The notes beneath the pieces were generated by a model. The model searched no databases, was not told the origin of the DNA, and saw nothing but the letters and a program-made list of their open reading frames with translations. A DNA stretch of 64,000 nucleotides from Celeribacter sp. HF31 (GTDB lineage Bacteria; Pseudomonadota; Alphaproteobacteria; Rhodobacterales; Rhodobacteraceae), in the NCBI RefSeq assembly GCF_011806455.1, contig NZ_JAATOT010000001.1, positions 620,001 through 684,000 on the forward strand, in the 5' to 3' direction. Shown here in pieces: positions 33,622-43,166 of this stretch (the stretch's first letter is position 1; the number at the start of each line of letters is the position of its first letter). The position numbers were made by a program, and so were the translations under genes.

Positions 33622-36600
33622 TCAAAACGACCCCGTGCCCATCACTCGGCTCGGGTCCGGGCCTTTTTCCATTTCGGCGAATTCCTCATAGGTGCGGTAT
33701 TTGTCGAGAATGCCCGATTGTGCCATCTCAAGAAGCTCGGCGGCTTCCTCGGGGCGCGATTGCGTGAGCTGACGATAGCGCAGCTCGCCATAGGCGTAGT
33801 CCTTGAACGGCAAGGTCGGGCGCGGGCTGTCGAGCCGGAAGGGCGGCGTGCCCGTGCCATGCAGTGCCGGATCGAACCGCAACAGCGGCCAATAGCCGGA
33901 TTTCACCGCTTTTTGCTGTTGGTTCAACCCTTTGCGCATGTCGATGCCATGGGCGATGCAATGCGAATAGGCGAGGATGATCGACGGCCCGTCCCAGGCC
34001 TCCGCCTCGCGGAAGGCTTGCAAGGTTTGCTGCGGATTGGCGCCCAAGGCCACCTGCGCGACATAGACATTGCCATAGGCGATGGCCTGAAGCGCCATGT
34101 CTTTGCGGTTGGTGCGCTTGCCTGCGGCGGCGAATTTGGCGATTGCGCCCAAGGGCGTGGCTTTGGAGGCCTGACCGCCGGTGTTGGAATAAACCTCTGT
34201 GTCCATCACCAGAATATTGACGTTGCGCCCCGACGCCAGCACGTGATCGAGCCCGCCATAGCCGATGTCATAGGCCCAGCCATCGCCGCCGACCAGCCAG
34301 ATCGCGCGTTTGACGAGATGGTCGGAGAGGGACAGCAAATGTTCAATGTCTTCGGACCGGGGCAGGCCGAGAAGCTTGGTTTTGAGCACTCCCACACGCT
34401 CGCGTTGGCTGCGAATTTCGGATTCGCGGACCTGCGGCGCGGTGAGGATGTCCTGCACCAGATCGTCGCCGACATCTGGCGCCAGCCTGCGCAACAGATC
34501 CTGCGCCAGAGCGCTCTGTTTGTCGGCGGCCAGACGGAAACCGAGACCGAATTCCGCGTTGTCCTCAAAGAGCGAATTGGCCCAGGCCGGACCGCGACCT
34601 TCTGCGTTCTTGGTCCAGGGCGTCACCGGCAGGTTGCCTCCGTAAATCGACGAACAGCCGGTGGCATTGGCGACCATGAGCCTGTCGCCGAACAACTGGC
34701 TGAGCAATTTGACATAAGGCGTCTCGCCACAGCCCGCACAGGCGCCGGGGAATTCGAACAAAGGCTCAAGGAATTGCACCCCGCGCACATTGGCGAAATC
34801 CACCCGCGAGCGATCGTTGACCGGCAGGCTCTCGAAAAAGGCGATGTTCTCGCGTTCGCGTTCCGGCAGGTCTTCTTTGAGATGCAGGTTGATCGCTTTT
34901 TGTGTCGGATCGTCTTCCGAGATCGCCGGGCAGGCCTCGACACAAAGGCCGCAGCCGGTGCAGTCCTCGAGGTAAAATTCCAGCGCAAATTCCGCATCCG
35001 GGTAGCCGCGCGCGTTGACCGGGGCATGTTTGAAACCGTCTGGTGCCCCCTCGAGCAGGTCCTCGTCGAAATACTTCGCACGGATCACGGAATGCGGACA
35101 GACAAAGGAACATTGCCCGCATTGGATGCAGTCTTCGGCGATCCACACCGGCACCTCATCGGCGACATTGCGTTTTTCCCAGGCGGCAGTGCCGGAGGGG
35201 AAAGTGCCGTCGACGGGCAGGGCGGAGACGGGGATGTCGTCGCCCATGCCCTCCATCATTTTCGCGGTCACATCGCGCACGAATGACGGCGCATCTTCGG
35301 GCACCAAGGCGGGACGTTCGAGGATACTGGTGGGCGCGGCTGGCACAGCAATTTCATGCAGGCCCTTCAAAGCGCCATCGACGGCGGCAAAGTTTTTCTC
35401 CACCACCTCGCGGCCTTTTTTTGCGTAGGTCTTCTCGATCGCGTGTTTGATCTTTTCAATCGCTTCCTCGCGCGGCAAGACGCCCGAGAGCGCAAAGAAA
35501 CAGGTCTGCAAAATCGTGTTGGTGCGCCCGCCAAGGCCCAGCTCGCGGGCCGCCGTGGTGGCGTCGATCACGTAGAATTTCAGCCCTTTGTCGATGATCA
35601 CCTGTTGCACGGAACGCGGGAGGCGATCCCAGGTGGCCTCCGCCCCGTAGGGTGAATTCAACAGGAAAATCGCACCGGGTTTCGCCAGTTTCAGCACGTC
35701 CATTTTCATCAGGAAATGGAACTGATGACAGGCGAGGAAATTGGCCGAGGCGATCAGGTACGGCGCCGCAATCGGTTCGGGACCAAAGCGCAGATGGCTC
35801 TCAGTCACGGCGCCGGATTTGTGGCTGTCATAAACGAAATAGCCCTGGGCGAAATGATCCTCTTCGGCGGCGATGATTTTGACCGAGTTCTTGTTCGCGC
35901 CGACCGTGCCGTCCGCGCCGAGACCGTAGAACACCGCGCGCACGACGTTGTCTTTTTCGATGTCATAGGTGGGATCGACCTTGAGCGATGTGAAGGACAC
36001 GTCATCTGTGATGCCGACGGTGAAATTTGTTTTGGGCTGATCTTTCAACAGGTTGTCGAACACGGCCTTGGCCTGTGCCGGCGTAAAGTCCTTGGACGAC
36101 AGCCCATAGCGCCCGCCGATCACGCGCGGCATGGTGGCCCGTGTGCCGGTGGCGACGGCTTCGGCAAGCGCCGAGACGACATCGAGATAAAGCGGTTCGC
36201 CCGTGGTGCCGGGCTCTTTCGAGCGGTCCAGAACGGCGATTTTCTCGACCGTTTCGGGGAGTGCTGCGAAGAGGTGTTTCGGCGAGAACGGACGATAAAG
36301 GCGGACAGTGATCAGGCCGATTTTCTCGCCCTTGGCCTCCAGATCCGCGACGGTCGCAGAGATCACATCGACGCCCGAGCCCATGGCAATCACCACACGG
36401 GTCGCGTCCGGCGCGCCAGTGTAATCAAAAGGCTGATAGCGGCGGCCGGTCATGGCGCCCAAGGTGTTCATTTCCTCCGCGACGATCTCCGGCACGGCGG
36501 CGTAGAACGGGTTGGCGGCCTCGCGGCCCTGGAAGAACACGTCGGGGTTCTGCGCGGTGCCACGGATAAAGGGATTTTCCGGCGACAAAGCACGTTTGCG

Positions 36601-37257
36601 ATGCGCGCGCACCAGATCGTCGTCGATCATCGCCCGGATTTGATCGTCAGGGATGAGATCGAGCGTGTTGACCTCATGAGACGTGCGGAAGCCGTCGAAG
36701 AAATGGATGAAGGGAATGCGGGCTTTGAGCGTTGCGGCATGGGCCACGAGCGCCATGTCATGCGCCTCTTGAACGGAGGCCGAGGCCAGCATGGCAAAGC
36801 CCGTGGAGCGTGCGGCCATGACATCGGCATGATCGCCAAAGATCGACAGCGCATGCGTCGCAAGAGAGCGCGCGGCGACGTGGAACACGGTCGGCGTCAA
36901 CTCGCCCGCGATTTTGAACATATTGGGCAGCATCAGCATGAGACCCTGAGACGCGGTAAAGGTCGTGGTCAGGGCACCCGCTTGCAACGCGCCGTGGACC
37001 GTGCCCGCCGCCCCGCCTTCGGATTGCATTTCCTGAATGACCGGGACGTCGCCCCAGATGTTGTGCACGCCCTGCGCGGTCCAATCATCCGCAAGCTCGG
37101 CCATGGGGGAGGAGGGCGTGATCGGGTAGATCGAACAGACCTCGTTCACGCGGTAGGCGATATGCGCGACGGCGGCGTTGCCGTCCATGGTGGAATGGCT
37201 GTGGGTCGCTTCGCGGGTCTCGTTGGACGGCGGTGTGATGTGGTCGTGGTCAAGCAT
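33622..37257 (-). CDS. nifJ: Pyruvate:ferredoxin (flavodoxin) oxidoreductase
   Basis: 1211 residues from ATG 37257 with GAGGAGG upstream. Single-chain PFOR with all domains: N-terminal pyrimidine-binding domain (AYRVNEVCSIYPITPSSPM), gamma-like domain, two [4Fe-4S] sites (CIQCGQCSFVC and CTGCGLCVEAC), CAGCGETPYVKLLSQLFG, and TPP/Mg site GGDGWAYDIGYGGLDHV. It converts pyruvate and CoA to acetyl-CoA, CO2 and reduced ferredoxin or flavodoxin, in the cytoplasm and normally under low oxygen. The start overlaps the preceding flavoprotein gene by eight bases. FNR-like box at 38996 precedes the operon. Confidence 0.95.
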   Translation of the reverse strand: MLDHDHITPPSNETREATHSHSTMDGNAAVAHIAYRVNEVCSIYPITPSSPMAELADDWTAQGVHNIWGDVPVIQEMQSEGGAAGTVHGALQAGALTTTFTASQGLMLMLPNMFKIAGELTPTVFHVAARSLATHALSIFGDHADVMAARSTGFAMLASASVQEAHDMALVAHAATLKARIPFIHFFDGFRTSHEVNTLDLIPDDQIRAMIDDDLVRAHRKRALSPENPFIRGTAQNPDVFFQGREAANPFYAAVPEIVAEEMNTLGAMTGRRYQPFDYTGAPDATRVVIAMGSGVDVISATVADLEAKGEKIGLITVRLYRPFSPKHLFAALPETVEKIAVLDRSKEPGTTGEPLYLDVVSALAEAVATGTRATMPRVIGGRYGLSSKDFTPAQAKAVFDNLLKDQPKTNFTVGITDDVSFTSLKVDPTYDIEKDNVVRAVFYGLGADGTVGANKNSVKIIAAEEDHFAQGYFVYDSHKSGAVTESHLRFGPEPIAAPYLIASANFLACHQFHFLMKMDVLKLAKPGAIFLLNSPYGAEATWDRLPRSVQQVIIDKGLKFYVIDATTAARELGLGGRTNTILQTCFFALSGVLPREEAIEKIKHAIEKTYAKKGREVVEKNFAAVDGALKGLHEIAVPAAPTSILERPALVPEDAPSFVRDVTAKMMEGMGDDIPVSALPVDGTFPSGTAAWEKRNVADEVPVWIAEDCIQCGQCSFVCPHSVIRAKYFDEDLLEGAPDGFKHAPVNARGYPDAEFALEFYLEDCTGCGLCVEACPAISEDDPTQKAINLHLKEDLPERERENIAFFESLPVNDRSRVDFANVRGVQFLEPLFEFPGACAGCGETPYVKLLSQLFGDRLMVANATGCSSIYGGNLPVTPWTKNAEGRGPAWANSLFEDNAEFGLGFRLAADKQSALAQDLLRRLAPDVGDDLVQDILTAPQVRESEIRSQRERVGVLKTKLLGLPRSEDIEHLLSLSDHLVKRAIWLVGGDGWAYDIGYGGLDHVLASGRNVNILVMDTEVYSNTGGQASKATPLGAIAKFAAAGKRTNRKDMALQAIAYGNVYVAQVALGANPQQTLQAFREAEAWDGPSIILAYSHCIAHGIDMRKGLNQQQKAVKSGYWPLLRFDPALHGTGTPPFRLDSPRPTLPFKDYAYGELRYRQLTQSRPEEAAELLEMAQSGILDKYRTYEEFAEMEKGPDPSRVMGTGSF

Positions 37258-38926
37258 GGGAGGCCTCCTCAAGCTCTGGGCTCTCTGAAATCATCTCAAG
37301 CGCATGGCAGGGGCATTGGTCGAAACAGGTTTGACAGCCGGTGCATTTTTCGGGGTCGATCTCATAACCTTTGCCAACGCCGAGTTTGACGATGGCGTCC
37401 TCGGGGCAGGCGGCATAGCAATTGTCGCACTCATAGCATGACCCGCAGGAGTAACAACGCGACGCCTCGTAACGGGCTTCTTTCTCGGACAAACCGCTCA
37501 GCACCTCGTCGAAACTGTCGCGTTTGCTGGTGGCGAGTGCTGCCTGCTCCTTCGGGTCCACATCCGAATAGACCGGCAGGTGCAGCATATCGGCGGTGAC
37601 CAAAGCGGGCGGATCGGCGGGTGCGTAAACGCGCCCTACAAGCCAGGCGTCGATGTGCCGCGCAGCCAATTTTCCGTGGCCGGTGGCGATGGTGACCGAT
37701 TGCTGATCCGGGACCATATCGCCGCCGGCAAACACGCCTTCGCAGCCGGTCATCCGGCTCTCATCCACCTCGATCGTGCCATTCCAGCTAAACGTCAACC
37801 CAGGCACGGATTTGAGGAAAGAGCTGTCGGTCTCCTGACCCAGCGCCAGCACCACCGCATCGGCCGAAAGCGTCTCGAACTCGCCGGTCGGATGCGCCTT
37901 GCCATCCGCGCCGATCTCCATCCGCTCGACTTTCAACGCGTCGCCGTCGATCTCCTTGATCGTGGTCAGCCATTTGATTTTGACGCCCTCGGCCATGGCT
38001 TCGTCCGCCTCGAATTCATGCGCGGGCATGTGGTCGCGGTCGCGGCGGTAGACGATGAGGGTTTCGGTGGCGCCGAGTCGTTTCGCCGTGCGCGCTGCGT
38101 CCATCGCCGTGTTGCCGCCGCCGTAGACCACGACACGGCGGCCTAAAAGCGGGGCTTCGCCCTTGGAGGCCTCGGACAGCAGGTTGACGGCGTCGAGAAT
38201 TTTCGGCGCTTCCTTGGCCGGGATGTCGACATGTTTGCCTGCACCTGCGCCAATGGCGAGGTAGACGGCATCGAAGCCGCCCGCCGCCTTCTCAGTCATA
38301 AGATCGGTGACCTTGTGATTGAGCGTGATTTTAACACCGAGCGCCTCGATCCGGGCGACATCCTGCGCCAGTTCTTCGCGGGGCATGCGGTAGGCGGGGA
38401 TGCCGAAATGCATCATGCCGCCTGCGATGGGACCGGCCTCAAAGATCTCGACCTCATGGCCCAGCCGCGCCAGATGATAGGCGGCGGAGAGCCCGGAAGG
38501 CCCGGCACCCACCACGAGAACCTTCTTGCCGGAGGGCGGGTTCAGCGCCGTGAACTGCCAGCCTTGCTCATTTGCCATATCGCCCAGAAACCGCTCGACC
38601 GCATGGATCGACACCGAGGCATCGACCTCGCCACGGTTACAGCCGCCCTCACAAGGATGATAGCACACCCGGCCATGCACGGCGGGCATCGGGTTCTCTG
38701 CGGTCAAAATCTCCCAAGCCGCGCGGTAATTTCCCACCATCGCCTCGGCCAGCCATTCGCGGATGTTTTCGCCCGCCGGACAGGCCGCCGCGCAGGGCGG
38801 GGTGAGGGTCACATAGGCGGGGATCTGGCTGCGCACGGGGCCGGTGCCCGCGGTTTTGCTCTGTCCTACGAGGGGGGTAAAATCGGCGCGTTTTGTGCCG
38901 GGTTTCGGATCGGCAGACTGGGACAT
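37250..38926 (-). CDS. GltD/NfnL-like FAD-NAD(P)H oxidoreductase with C-terminal 2[4Fe-4S]
   Basis: 558 residues from ATG 38926. GltD-type N-terminus with PPCAAACPAGENIREWLAEA and CYHPCEGGCNRG, FAD motif VLVVGAGPSGLSAAYHLA, NAD(P)H motif VVVYGGGNTAMDAARTA, FAD-closing GVFAGGDMVPDQQSV. C-terminal domain has CYSCGSCYECDNCYAACP and CTGCQTCFDQCP. It probably moves electrons between NAD(P)H and ferredoxin or directly from PFOR, as its gene is coupled to nifJ. It is related to the fused module at 20177-21973 but has ferredoxin clusters at the other end. Confidence 0.9.
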   Translation of the reverse strand: MSQSADPKPGTKRADFTPLVGQSKTAGTGPVRSQIPAYVTLTPPCAAACPAGENIREWLAEAMVGNYRAAWEILTAENPMPAVHGRVCYHPCEGGCNRGEVDASVSIHAVERFLGDMANEQGWQFTALNPPSGKKVLVVGAGPSGLSAAYHLARLGHEVEIFEAGPIAGGMMHFGIPAYRMPREELAQDVARIEALGVKITLNHKVTDLMTEKAAGGFDAVYLAIGAGAGKHVDIPAKEAPKILDAVNLLSEASKGEAPLLGRRVVVYGGGNTAMDAARTAKRLGATETLIVYRRDRDHMPAHEFEADEAMAEGVKIKWLTTIKEIDGDALKVERMEIGADGKAHPTGEFETLSADAVVLALGQETDSSFLKSVPGLTFSWNGTIEVDESRMTGCEGVFAGGDMVPDQQSVTIATGHGKLAARHIDAWLVGRVYAPADPPALVTADMLHLPVYSDVDPKEQAALATSKRDSFDEVLSGLSEKEARYEASRCYSCGSCYECDNCYAACPEDAIVKLGVGKGYEIDPEKCTGCQTCFDQCPCHALEMISESPELEEASHA

Positions 38927-38995
38927 GAGAGGCCTCACATGGATGTGGCTGGGCTATGGCTGGACGCAGCATCGCGGGGTTTCCCCGCCCGGGCG

Positions 38996-39009
38996 TTGAC
39001 ATATATCAA
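38996..39009 (-). promoter_or_regulatory. FNR-type (FnrL-like) binding site upstream of the PFOR operon
   Basis: TTGACATATATCAA is one base from the canonical TTGAT-N4-ATCAA. It lies 70 bases upstream of the flavoprotein start, a normal activator position. This predicts induction at low oxygen. Confidence 0.65.
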
Positions 39010-39169
39010 GGCTTGCATGCGAGAGGGTGGTCTCGCAACGCTATGATTTTTTTATCTCTTTTATTGAAACGAAATGTCGCAGGGGATGGGTGCCTTTTGG
39101 ACGCTGCGCAGGATCCTTGCGTATTGGATGCAGGGTTCGGACTTTACTTTCGCATATGAATTAAATAAA

Positions 39170-39179
39170 TGACTGGTCA
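39170..39179. promoter_or_regulatory. Candidate TetR operator
   Basis: TGACTGGTCA has arms TGAC/GTCA within AAATGACTGGTCAGTTATTT. It lies 35-44 bases upstream of the TetR start, where self-repression would act. Confidence 0.45.
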
Positions 39180-39213
39180 GTTATTTGCTGTCGCGACGAC
39201 TCGGGAGGCCCGG

Positions 39214-39918
39214 ATGTCTGAAGACAAAACGCCAGATACGGCACCCAAATTCCGCCGCCGCAAAGAGGCGCGCCCCGATGAAATTCTCGACGCCGCCTTG
39301 GATCTCTTTGTTGAGAAGGGCTTCGATCGCACAAGGGTCGAGGACATCGCCACGCGGGCGGGCGTCTCGAAGGGCGCGGTCTATCTCTATTTTTCCTCGA
39401 AAGACGCGGTGATCGAGGCGCTGGTGGACCGGGCCGTGGGGGGGATCGTGGGCGAGGTGGTCGATCAGATCGGCGGCTTTCGGGGCGATCCGCGTGACAT
39501 CCTGCGCCGCCTTGTGCCTCTGTTCATGGCGCGCACGTCCGACCCGCGCATTCTGGCCGTGCCGAAACTGGTGATCCGCGAGGCGCCGACCCATCCGAAA
39601 CTTGCCACGATGTATCGCGAGCGCGTGATCGGCCGCGCCTTGCCCGCGCTTGTCGCACTGTTTCGGCGGGGCATGGAGGGCGGCTATATCCGCAAGGTTG
39701 ATCCCGACATGGCCGTGCGCTGTGTGCTTGGACCATTTCTCATGCATGTGCTTTTGGCGGATGTGTTCGACATCTGGCCTGACAGTGAGGCGCCAAAGGA
39801 CCGGCCAAAGGACCTGCGTATCCCCGATCTGATCGACACTCATTTGACCCTGCTCTTTGCGGGACTCGACCCCATTCCCACCGATCCTCATACCGAAAAG
39901 GAGCCGCAAAATGGCTGA
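39214..39918 (+). CDS. TetR-family transcriptional regulator
   Basis: 234 residues from ATG 39214 with GGGAGG upstream. N-terminal helix-turn-helix: DEILDAALDLFVEKGFDRTR, then DIATRAGVSKGAVYLYF. The C-terminal domain is ligand-binding and unassigned. It overlaps the membrane-fusion gene by eight bases and likely represses this exporter operon. Confidence 0.9.
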   Translation: MSEDKTPDTAPKFRRRKEARPDEILDAALDLFVEKGFDRTRVEDIATRAGVSKGAVYLYFSSKDAVIEALVDRAVGGIVGEVVDQIGGFRGDPRDILRRLVPLFMARTSDPRILAVPKLVIREAPTHPKLATMYRERVIGRALPALVALFRRGMEGGYIRKVDPDMAVRCVLGPFLMHVLLADVFDIWPDSEAPKDRPKDLRIPDLIDTHLTLLFAGLDPIPTDPHTEKEPQNG

Positions 39919-40873
39919 TCTTCCAAGCTGGCTGGCCTCTGCCATCGCGGCGATTTATCCCGGATTTCTCGACACGCCGCCCTATGTCTATGACGGCTAT
40001 ATTGAGGGCGATTTTACCTATGCGGCGCCGGCCTCGGGCGGGCGGATCGAGACCATCGCGGTCTCCGAGGGCGATCAGGTCGCCAAAGGCGCGCTGATCT
40101 TTGCTTTGGAAGACGATCAAACCCGCGCAGCGCTGCGTTCGGCTGAGGCGCAATTGGCGCAGGCCGAGGCGCAGTTTGAGAACCTCTCGACCGGCTCGCG
40201 GCAGGCGGAAACGGATGTGATCCGGGCGTCCCTCAATCAGTCCCGCGTGGCCTTGGACATCGCGCAGACGCGGCTGACGCGGTCGGAAACGCTTTTGGCC
40301 CGAGGCGCCACGACACAGGCCACGGTGGACGATCAACAGGCCGCCGTGGATGAGGCGCAGGCGGCGGTGACGCGGCTTGAGGCCGAATTGAAAGTCGCGG
40401 AACTGCCCGCCCGCGATGCCGAGCGGCTGGCTTCCGAAGCGGCGGTGGAGGCGGCGCGGGCGCAGGTCGATCTGGCGCGCTCCGATCTCAATGACCGCAA
40501 GGTTTACGCCCCCGTCACGGGACAGGTGGAAAAGGTGTTTTTCGAGGCGGGCGAAGTGGCCGCCAGCGGCGCGCCCGTGGTGTCGCTCTTGCCGCCCGGG
40601 CAGATGACCGCGCTGTTTTTCGTGCCCGAATATGAGCGCGCCGATCTGAGCCCCGGCGATGTGGTGGCGCTGTCTTGCGAAGGTTGTGCGCCGGGGCTCA
40701 GCGCCAAGATCACCCGGCTCGCCTCCGACCCGCAATACACCCCGCCGATCCTCTACACGAAAGCCGAACGCGGGCGGCTCGTCTACCGCATCGAGGCCGA
40801 GGTGATCGACCCGCAGGGCGTGTTGCCGGGGCAGCCGATCACGGTCGATGCCTCCGCCGCTGTGGAGGAGTGA
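39911..40873 (+). CDS. HlyD-family membrane-fusion protein
   Basis: 320 residues. Lipoyl/biotinyl-like segment SGGRIETIAVSEGDQVAKGA, alpha-helical hairpin of Ala/Gln/Glu repeats (about 75-190), then DLNDRKVYAPVTGQVEKVFF. It spans the periplasm for an ABC-2 exporter. AAGGAG precedes the ATG by eight bases. Confidence 0.9.
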   Translation: MADLPSWLASAIAAIYPGFLDTPPYVYDGYIEGDFTYAAPASGGRIETIAVSEGDQVAKGALIFALEDDQTRAALRSAEAQLAQAEAQFENLSTGSRQAETDVIRASLNQSRVALDIAQTRLTRSETLLARGATTQATVDDQQAAVDEAQAAVTRLEAELKVAELPARDAERLASEAAVEAARAQVDLARSDLNDRKVYAPVTGQVEKVFFEAGEVAASGAPVVSLLPPGQMTALFFVPEYERADLSPGDVVALSCEGCAPGLSAKITRLASDPQYTPPILYTKAERGRLVYRIEAEVIDPQGVLPGQPITVDASAAVEE

Positions 40874-40876
40874 GCC

Positions 40877-41827
40877 GTGCCAGAGAAGGATGATGTTGCC
40901 ATTTCCGTCACCGGCCTGACCAAGGTTTTTGGTGACCGCAAGGTTGTCGATGACTTCGATATGGAGGTCAAAAAGGGCGCGATTTACGGCTTTCTGGGCC
41001 CGAACGGCTCGGGCAAAACCACCACGATCCGTATGATGTGCGGGCTTTTGACGCCGGATGGCGGGGCGGGGCAGTGTCTCGGCCTCGACATCGTGAAAGA
41101 CAGCCGCGAGATCAAGAAACGCGTCGGTTACATGACGCAGAAGTTTTCGCTCTACGAAGACCTGACCATCGCCGAAAACCTCGATTTCGTGGCGCGGATG
41201 TTCGGGATGGCGGGGCGCAAGCGTCTCGTCGAAGAGGCGGTGCGGGATCTTGGGCTTGAGGGCCGCGCGGGGCAATTGGCGGGCACGCTTTCGGGTGGCT
41301 GGAAGCAAAGATTGGCGCTCGCCGCCTGCATGATCCACAACCCCGATCTCTTGCTTTTGGACGAGCCGACCGCCGGGGTGGACCCCAAGGCGCGGCGAGA
41401 TTTTTGGGATGAAATCAGACGTTTGGCGGCGAAAGGTGTGACGGTTCTGGTGTCGACCCACTATATGGACGAGGCGGTGCAATGCGATCACATCGCCTAT
41501 ATCGCCTATGGCAAGAAGCTGATCGATGGCGCGGCGGAAGACATTCCGACGACCATCGGGCTGTCGACCTATGTGGTGAAAGGTCCTGATCTGAATGCCT
41601 TGGAAGAGCGGTTGAAACAGGAGGACGGCGCCGGGCAGGTGATCCGTTTTGGCGCGGAGCTGCATGTGTCGGGAACGGATAAGGTCGCGCTCGATGCGCT
41701 GGCCGCGCGTGAGGCGAATGGGCCCTATGAGTGGCAGGCGAAAAAGGCCGGGCTTGAAGAGGCGTTTATCTATCTCATGGCCGGCGCAAAGGACAATTTC
41801 GGCGCGCCGCTGGAGGAGGTCAAATGA
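40877..41827 (+). CDS. ABC-2 exporter ATP-binding protein (YbhF type)
   Basis: 316 residues beginning with GTG. Walker A GPNGSGKTTTIRMM, signature LSGGWKQRLALAACM, Walker B LLLLDEPTAGVDPKA, switch VSTHYMDEAVQ. Single ATPase domain, so it dimerises. Overlaps the permease start by four bases. Confidence 0.93.
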   Translation: MPEKDDVAISVTGLTKVFGDRKVVDDFDMEVKKGAIYGFLGPNGSGKTTTIRMMCGLLTPDGGAGQCLGLDIVKDSREIKKRVGYMTQKFSLYEDLTIAENLDFVARMFGMAGRKRLVEEAVRDLGLEGRAGQLAGTLSGGWKQRLALAACMIHNPDLLLLDEPTAGVDPKARRDFWDEIRRLAAKGVTVLVSTHYMDEAVQCDHIAYIAYGKKLIDGAAEDIPTTIGLSTYVVKGPDLNALEERLKQEDGAGQVIRFGAELHVSGTDKVALDALAAREANGPYEWQAKKAGLEEAFIYLMAGAKDNFGAPLEEVK

Positions 41828-42960
41828 ATCGTCTGTTTTCCTGGACCCGCTTTCTGGGCGTTCTCATCAAGGAATTCATCCAGATGAAGCGCGACCGCGT
41901 CACTTTCGCGATGATGATCGGCATGCCGGTGATGCAGCTTTTGCTCTTTGGCTATGCCATCGACACCGATCCGCACAACCTGCCGACCTTGGTTGAAGTG
42001 GCCGATGAAAGCCCCGTGGTGCGCAGTCTGACGGCGGCGATGGACACATCGGATTACTTTGATTTCATTGGCATTGTCACCTCTGAGGCCGAAAGCGCCG
42101 AAGCCTTGAAAGACGGCACGGCGACGGTGATCCTGACCGTGCCGCCGGGGTTCGAGCGCGATATGATCCGGGGGCTTAGGCCTGAGATTTTGCTTACAGT
42201 CGATGCCTCCGATCCGGTGGCGGCGGGCGGTGCGATTGGGGCGATGAACGGCGTGGTCGAGACCGCGATGAAGCAGAGCCTCACGGGGCCTCTGTCCTTT
42301 GCGGCAGGCTCAGAGCCGCCCTTCGAGATGGTGGTGCATCGGGCGTTCAACCCGTCGGAGGAAACCTCGATCAACATCGTGCCGGGGCTTTTGGCGGTGA
42401 TCCTGTCGATGACGATGATCCTGATCACGGCGGTGGCCATCGTGCGCGAGACCGAAAAAGGCACGATGGAAAGCCTGATCGCCACACCCGTGACCGCCGC
42501 CGAGGTGATGCTGGGCAAGATTTTGCCCTATGTGTTCGTGGGATACGTCCAGACCTTCGTCTTTCTGATCGCCGCGCGAGTGCTGTTCAATGTGCCGTTT
42601 TCCGGCTCGTTTCTGGCGTTCTTCCTGGGCTTTAACCTCTATATCATCGTCAATCTCGCCATCGGATTTCTGGTTTCGACCGTGGCACGGACCCAGATGC
42701 AGGCGATGCAGCTGTCGTTTTTCACCATCCTGCCGACGGTTCTGCTCTCCGGTTTCATGTTCCCGTTTTCCGCCATGCCCGGCTGGGCGCAGACCATCGG
42801 CACGGCGATTCCCGCAACGCATTTTCTGCGCCTCGTGCGCAAGGTGATGCTCAAGGGCGGGGGGCTTCCGGAGGTGGCGGGCAATATGATGGCGATTGTG
42901 GTGATCCTCGTGGTGGTCGTGGCGATTGCTTTGCGACGCTATCGCCAAACGCTTGACTAA
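41824..42960 (+). CDS. ABC-2 exporter permease (YbhR/YhhJ type)
   Basis: 378 residues: one N-terminal membrane helix, a large periplasmic domain, then five C-terminal helices, with IVRETEKGTMESLIATPVT and the SFFTILPTVLLSGFMFP stretch. YbhFSR-type systems often have two permease genes; only one follows here. It probably exports drugs or other small molecules. Confidence 0.9.
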   Translation: MNRLFSWTRFLGVLIKEFIQMKRDRVTFAMMIGMPVMQLLLFGYAIDTDPHNLPTLVEVADESPVVRSLTAAMDTSDYFDFIGIVTSEAESAEALKDGTATVILTVPPGFERDMIRGLRPEILLTVDASDPVAAGGAIGAMNGVVETAMKQSLTGPLSFAAGSEPPFEMVVHRAFNPSEETSINIVPGLLAVILSMTMILITAVAIVRETEKGTMESLIATPVTAAEVMLGKILPYVFVGYVQTFVFLIAARVLFNVPFSGSFLAFFLGFNLYIIVNLAIGFLVSTVARTQMQAMQLSFFTILPTVLLSGFMFPFSAMPGWAQTIGTAIPATHFLRLVRKVMLKGGGLPEVAGNMMAIVVILVVVVAIALRRYRQTLD

Positions 42961-43038
42961 AAGGCGAAAAAGAGAGGGTCGCGCGGTTTTCGAAGGCCCT
43001 CTGACGGCTTTGTCATATTCCTATTAAAATAATCAGGA

Positions 43039-43069
43039 TTGACATATCTGACCAAAGAAGTCAGTTAAT
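43039..43069 (+). promoter_or_regulatory. Promoter with TGA-N9-TCA iron box
   Basis: TTGACA at 43039-43044 with a weak -10 (GTTAAT, 43064-43069) 19 bases later. TGACCAAAGAAGTCA (43049-43063) fits the TGA-N9-TCA pattern of RirA/IscR-like Iron-Rhodo boxes and lies between the promoter elements, so a repressor would block transcription when iron is sufficient. Confidence 0.55.
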
Positions 43070-43166
43070 CTCCCTATGAAGAGTCAGGCGTGTCACAGCA
43101 CGCAGATTGGAAGGCCTCCGCAGAACGCAAGCAAAGCAGCGGGGGGAGACAAAGGGACAAGACCAC

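Noticed and set aside
39740-41665. 641-codon minus-strand frame opposite the exporter genes
   Set aside because: Antisense shadow without ribosome site or domain; HlyD and ABC motifs lie on the other strand.
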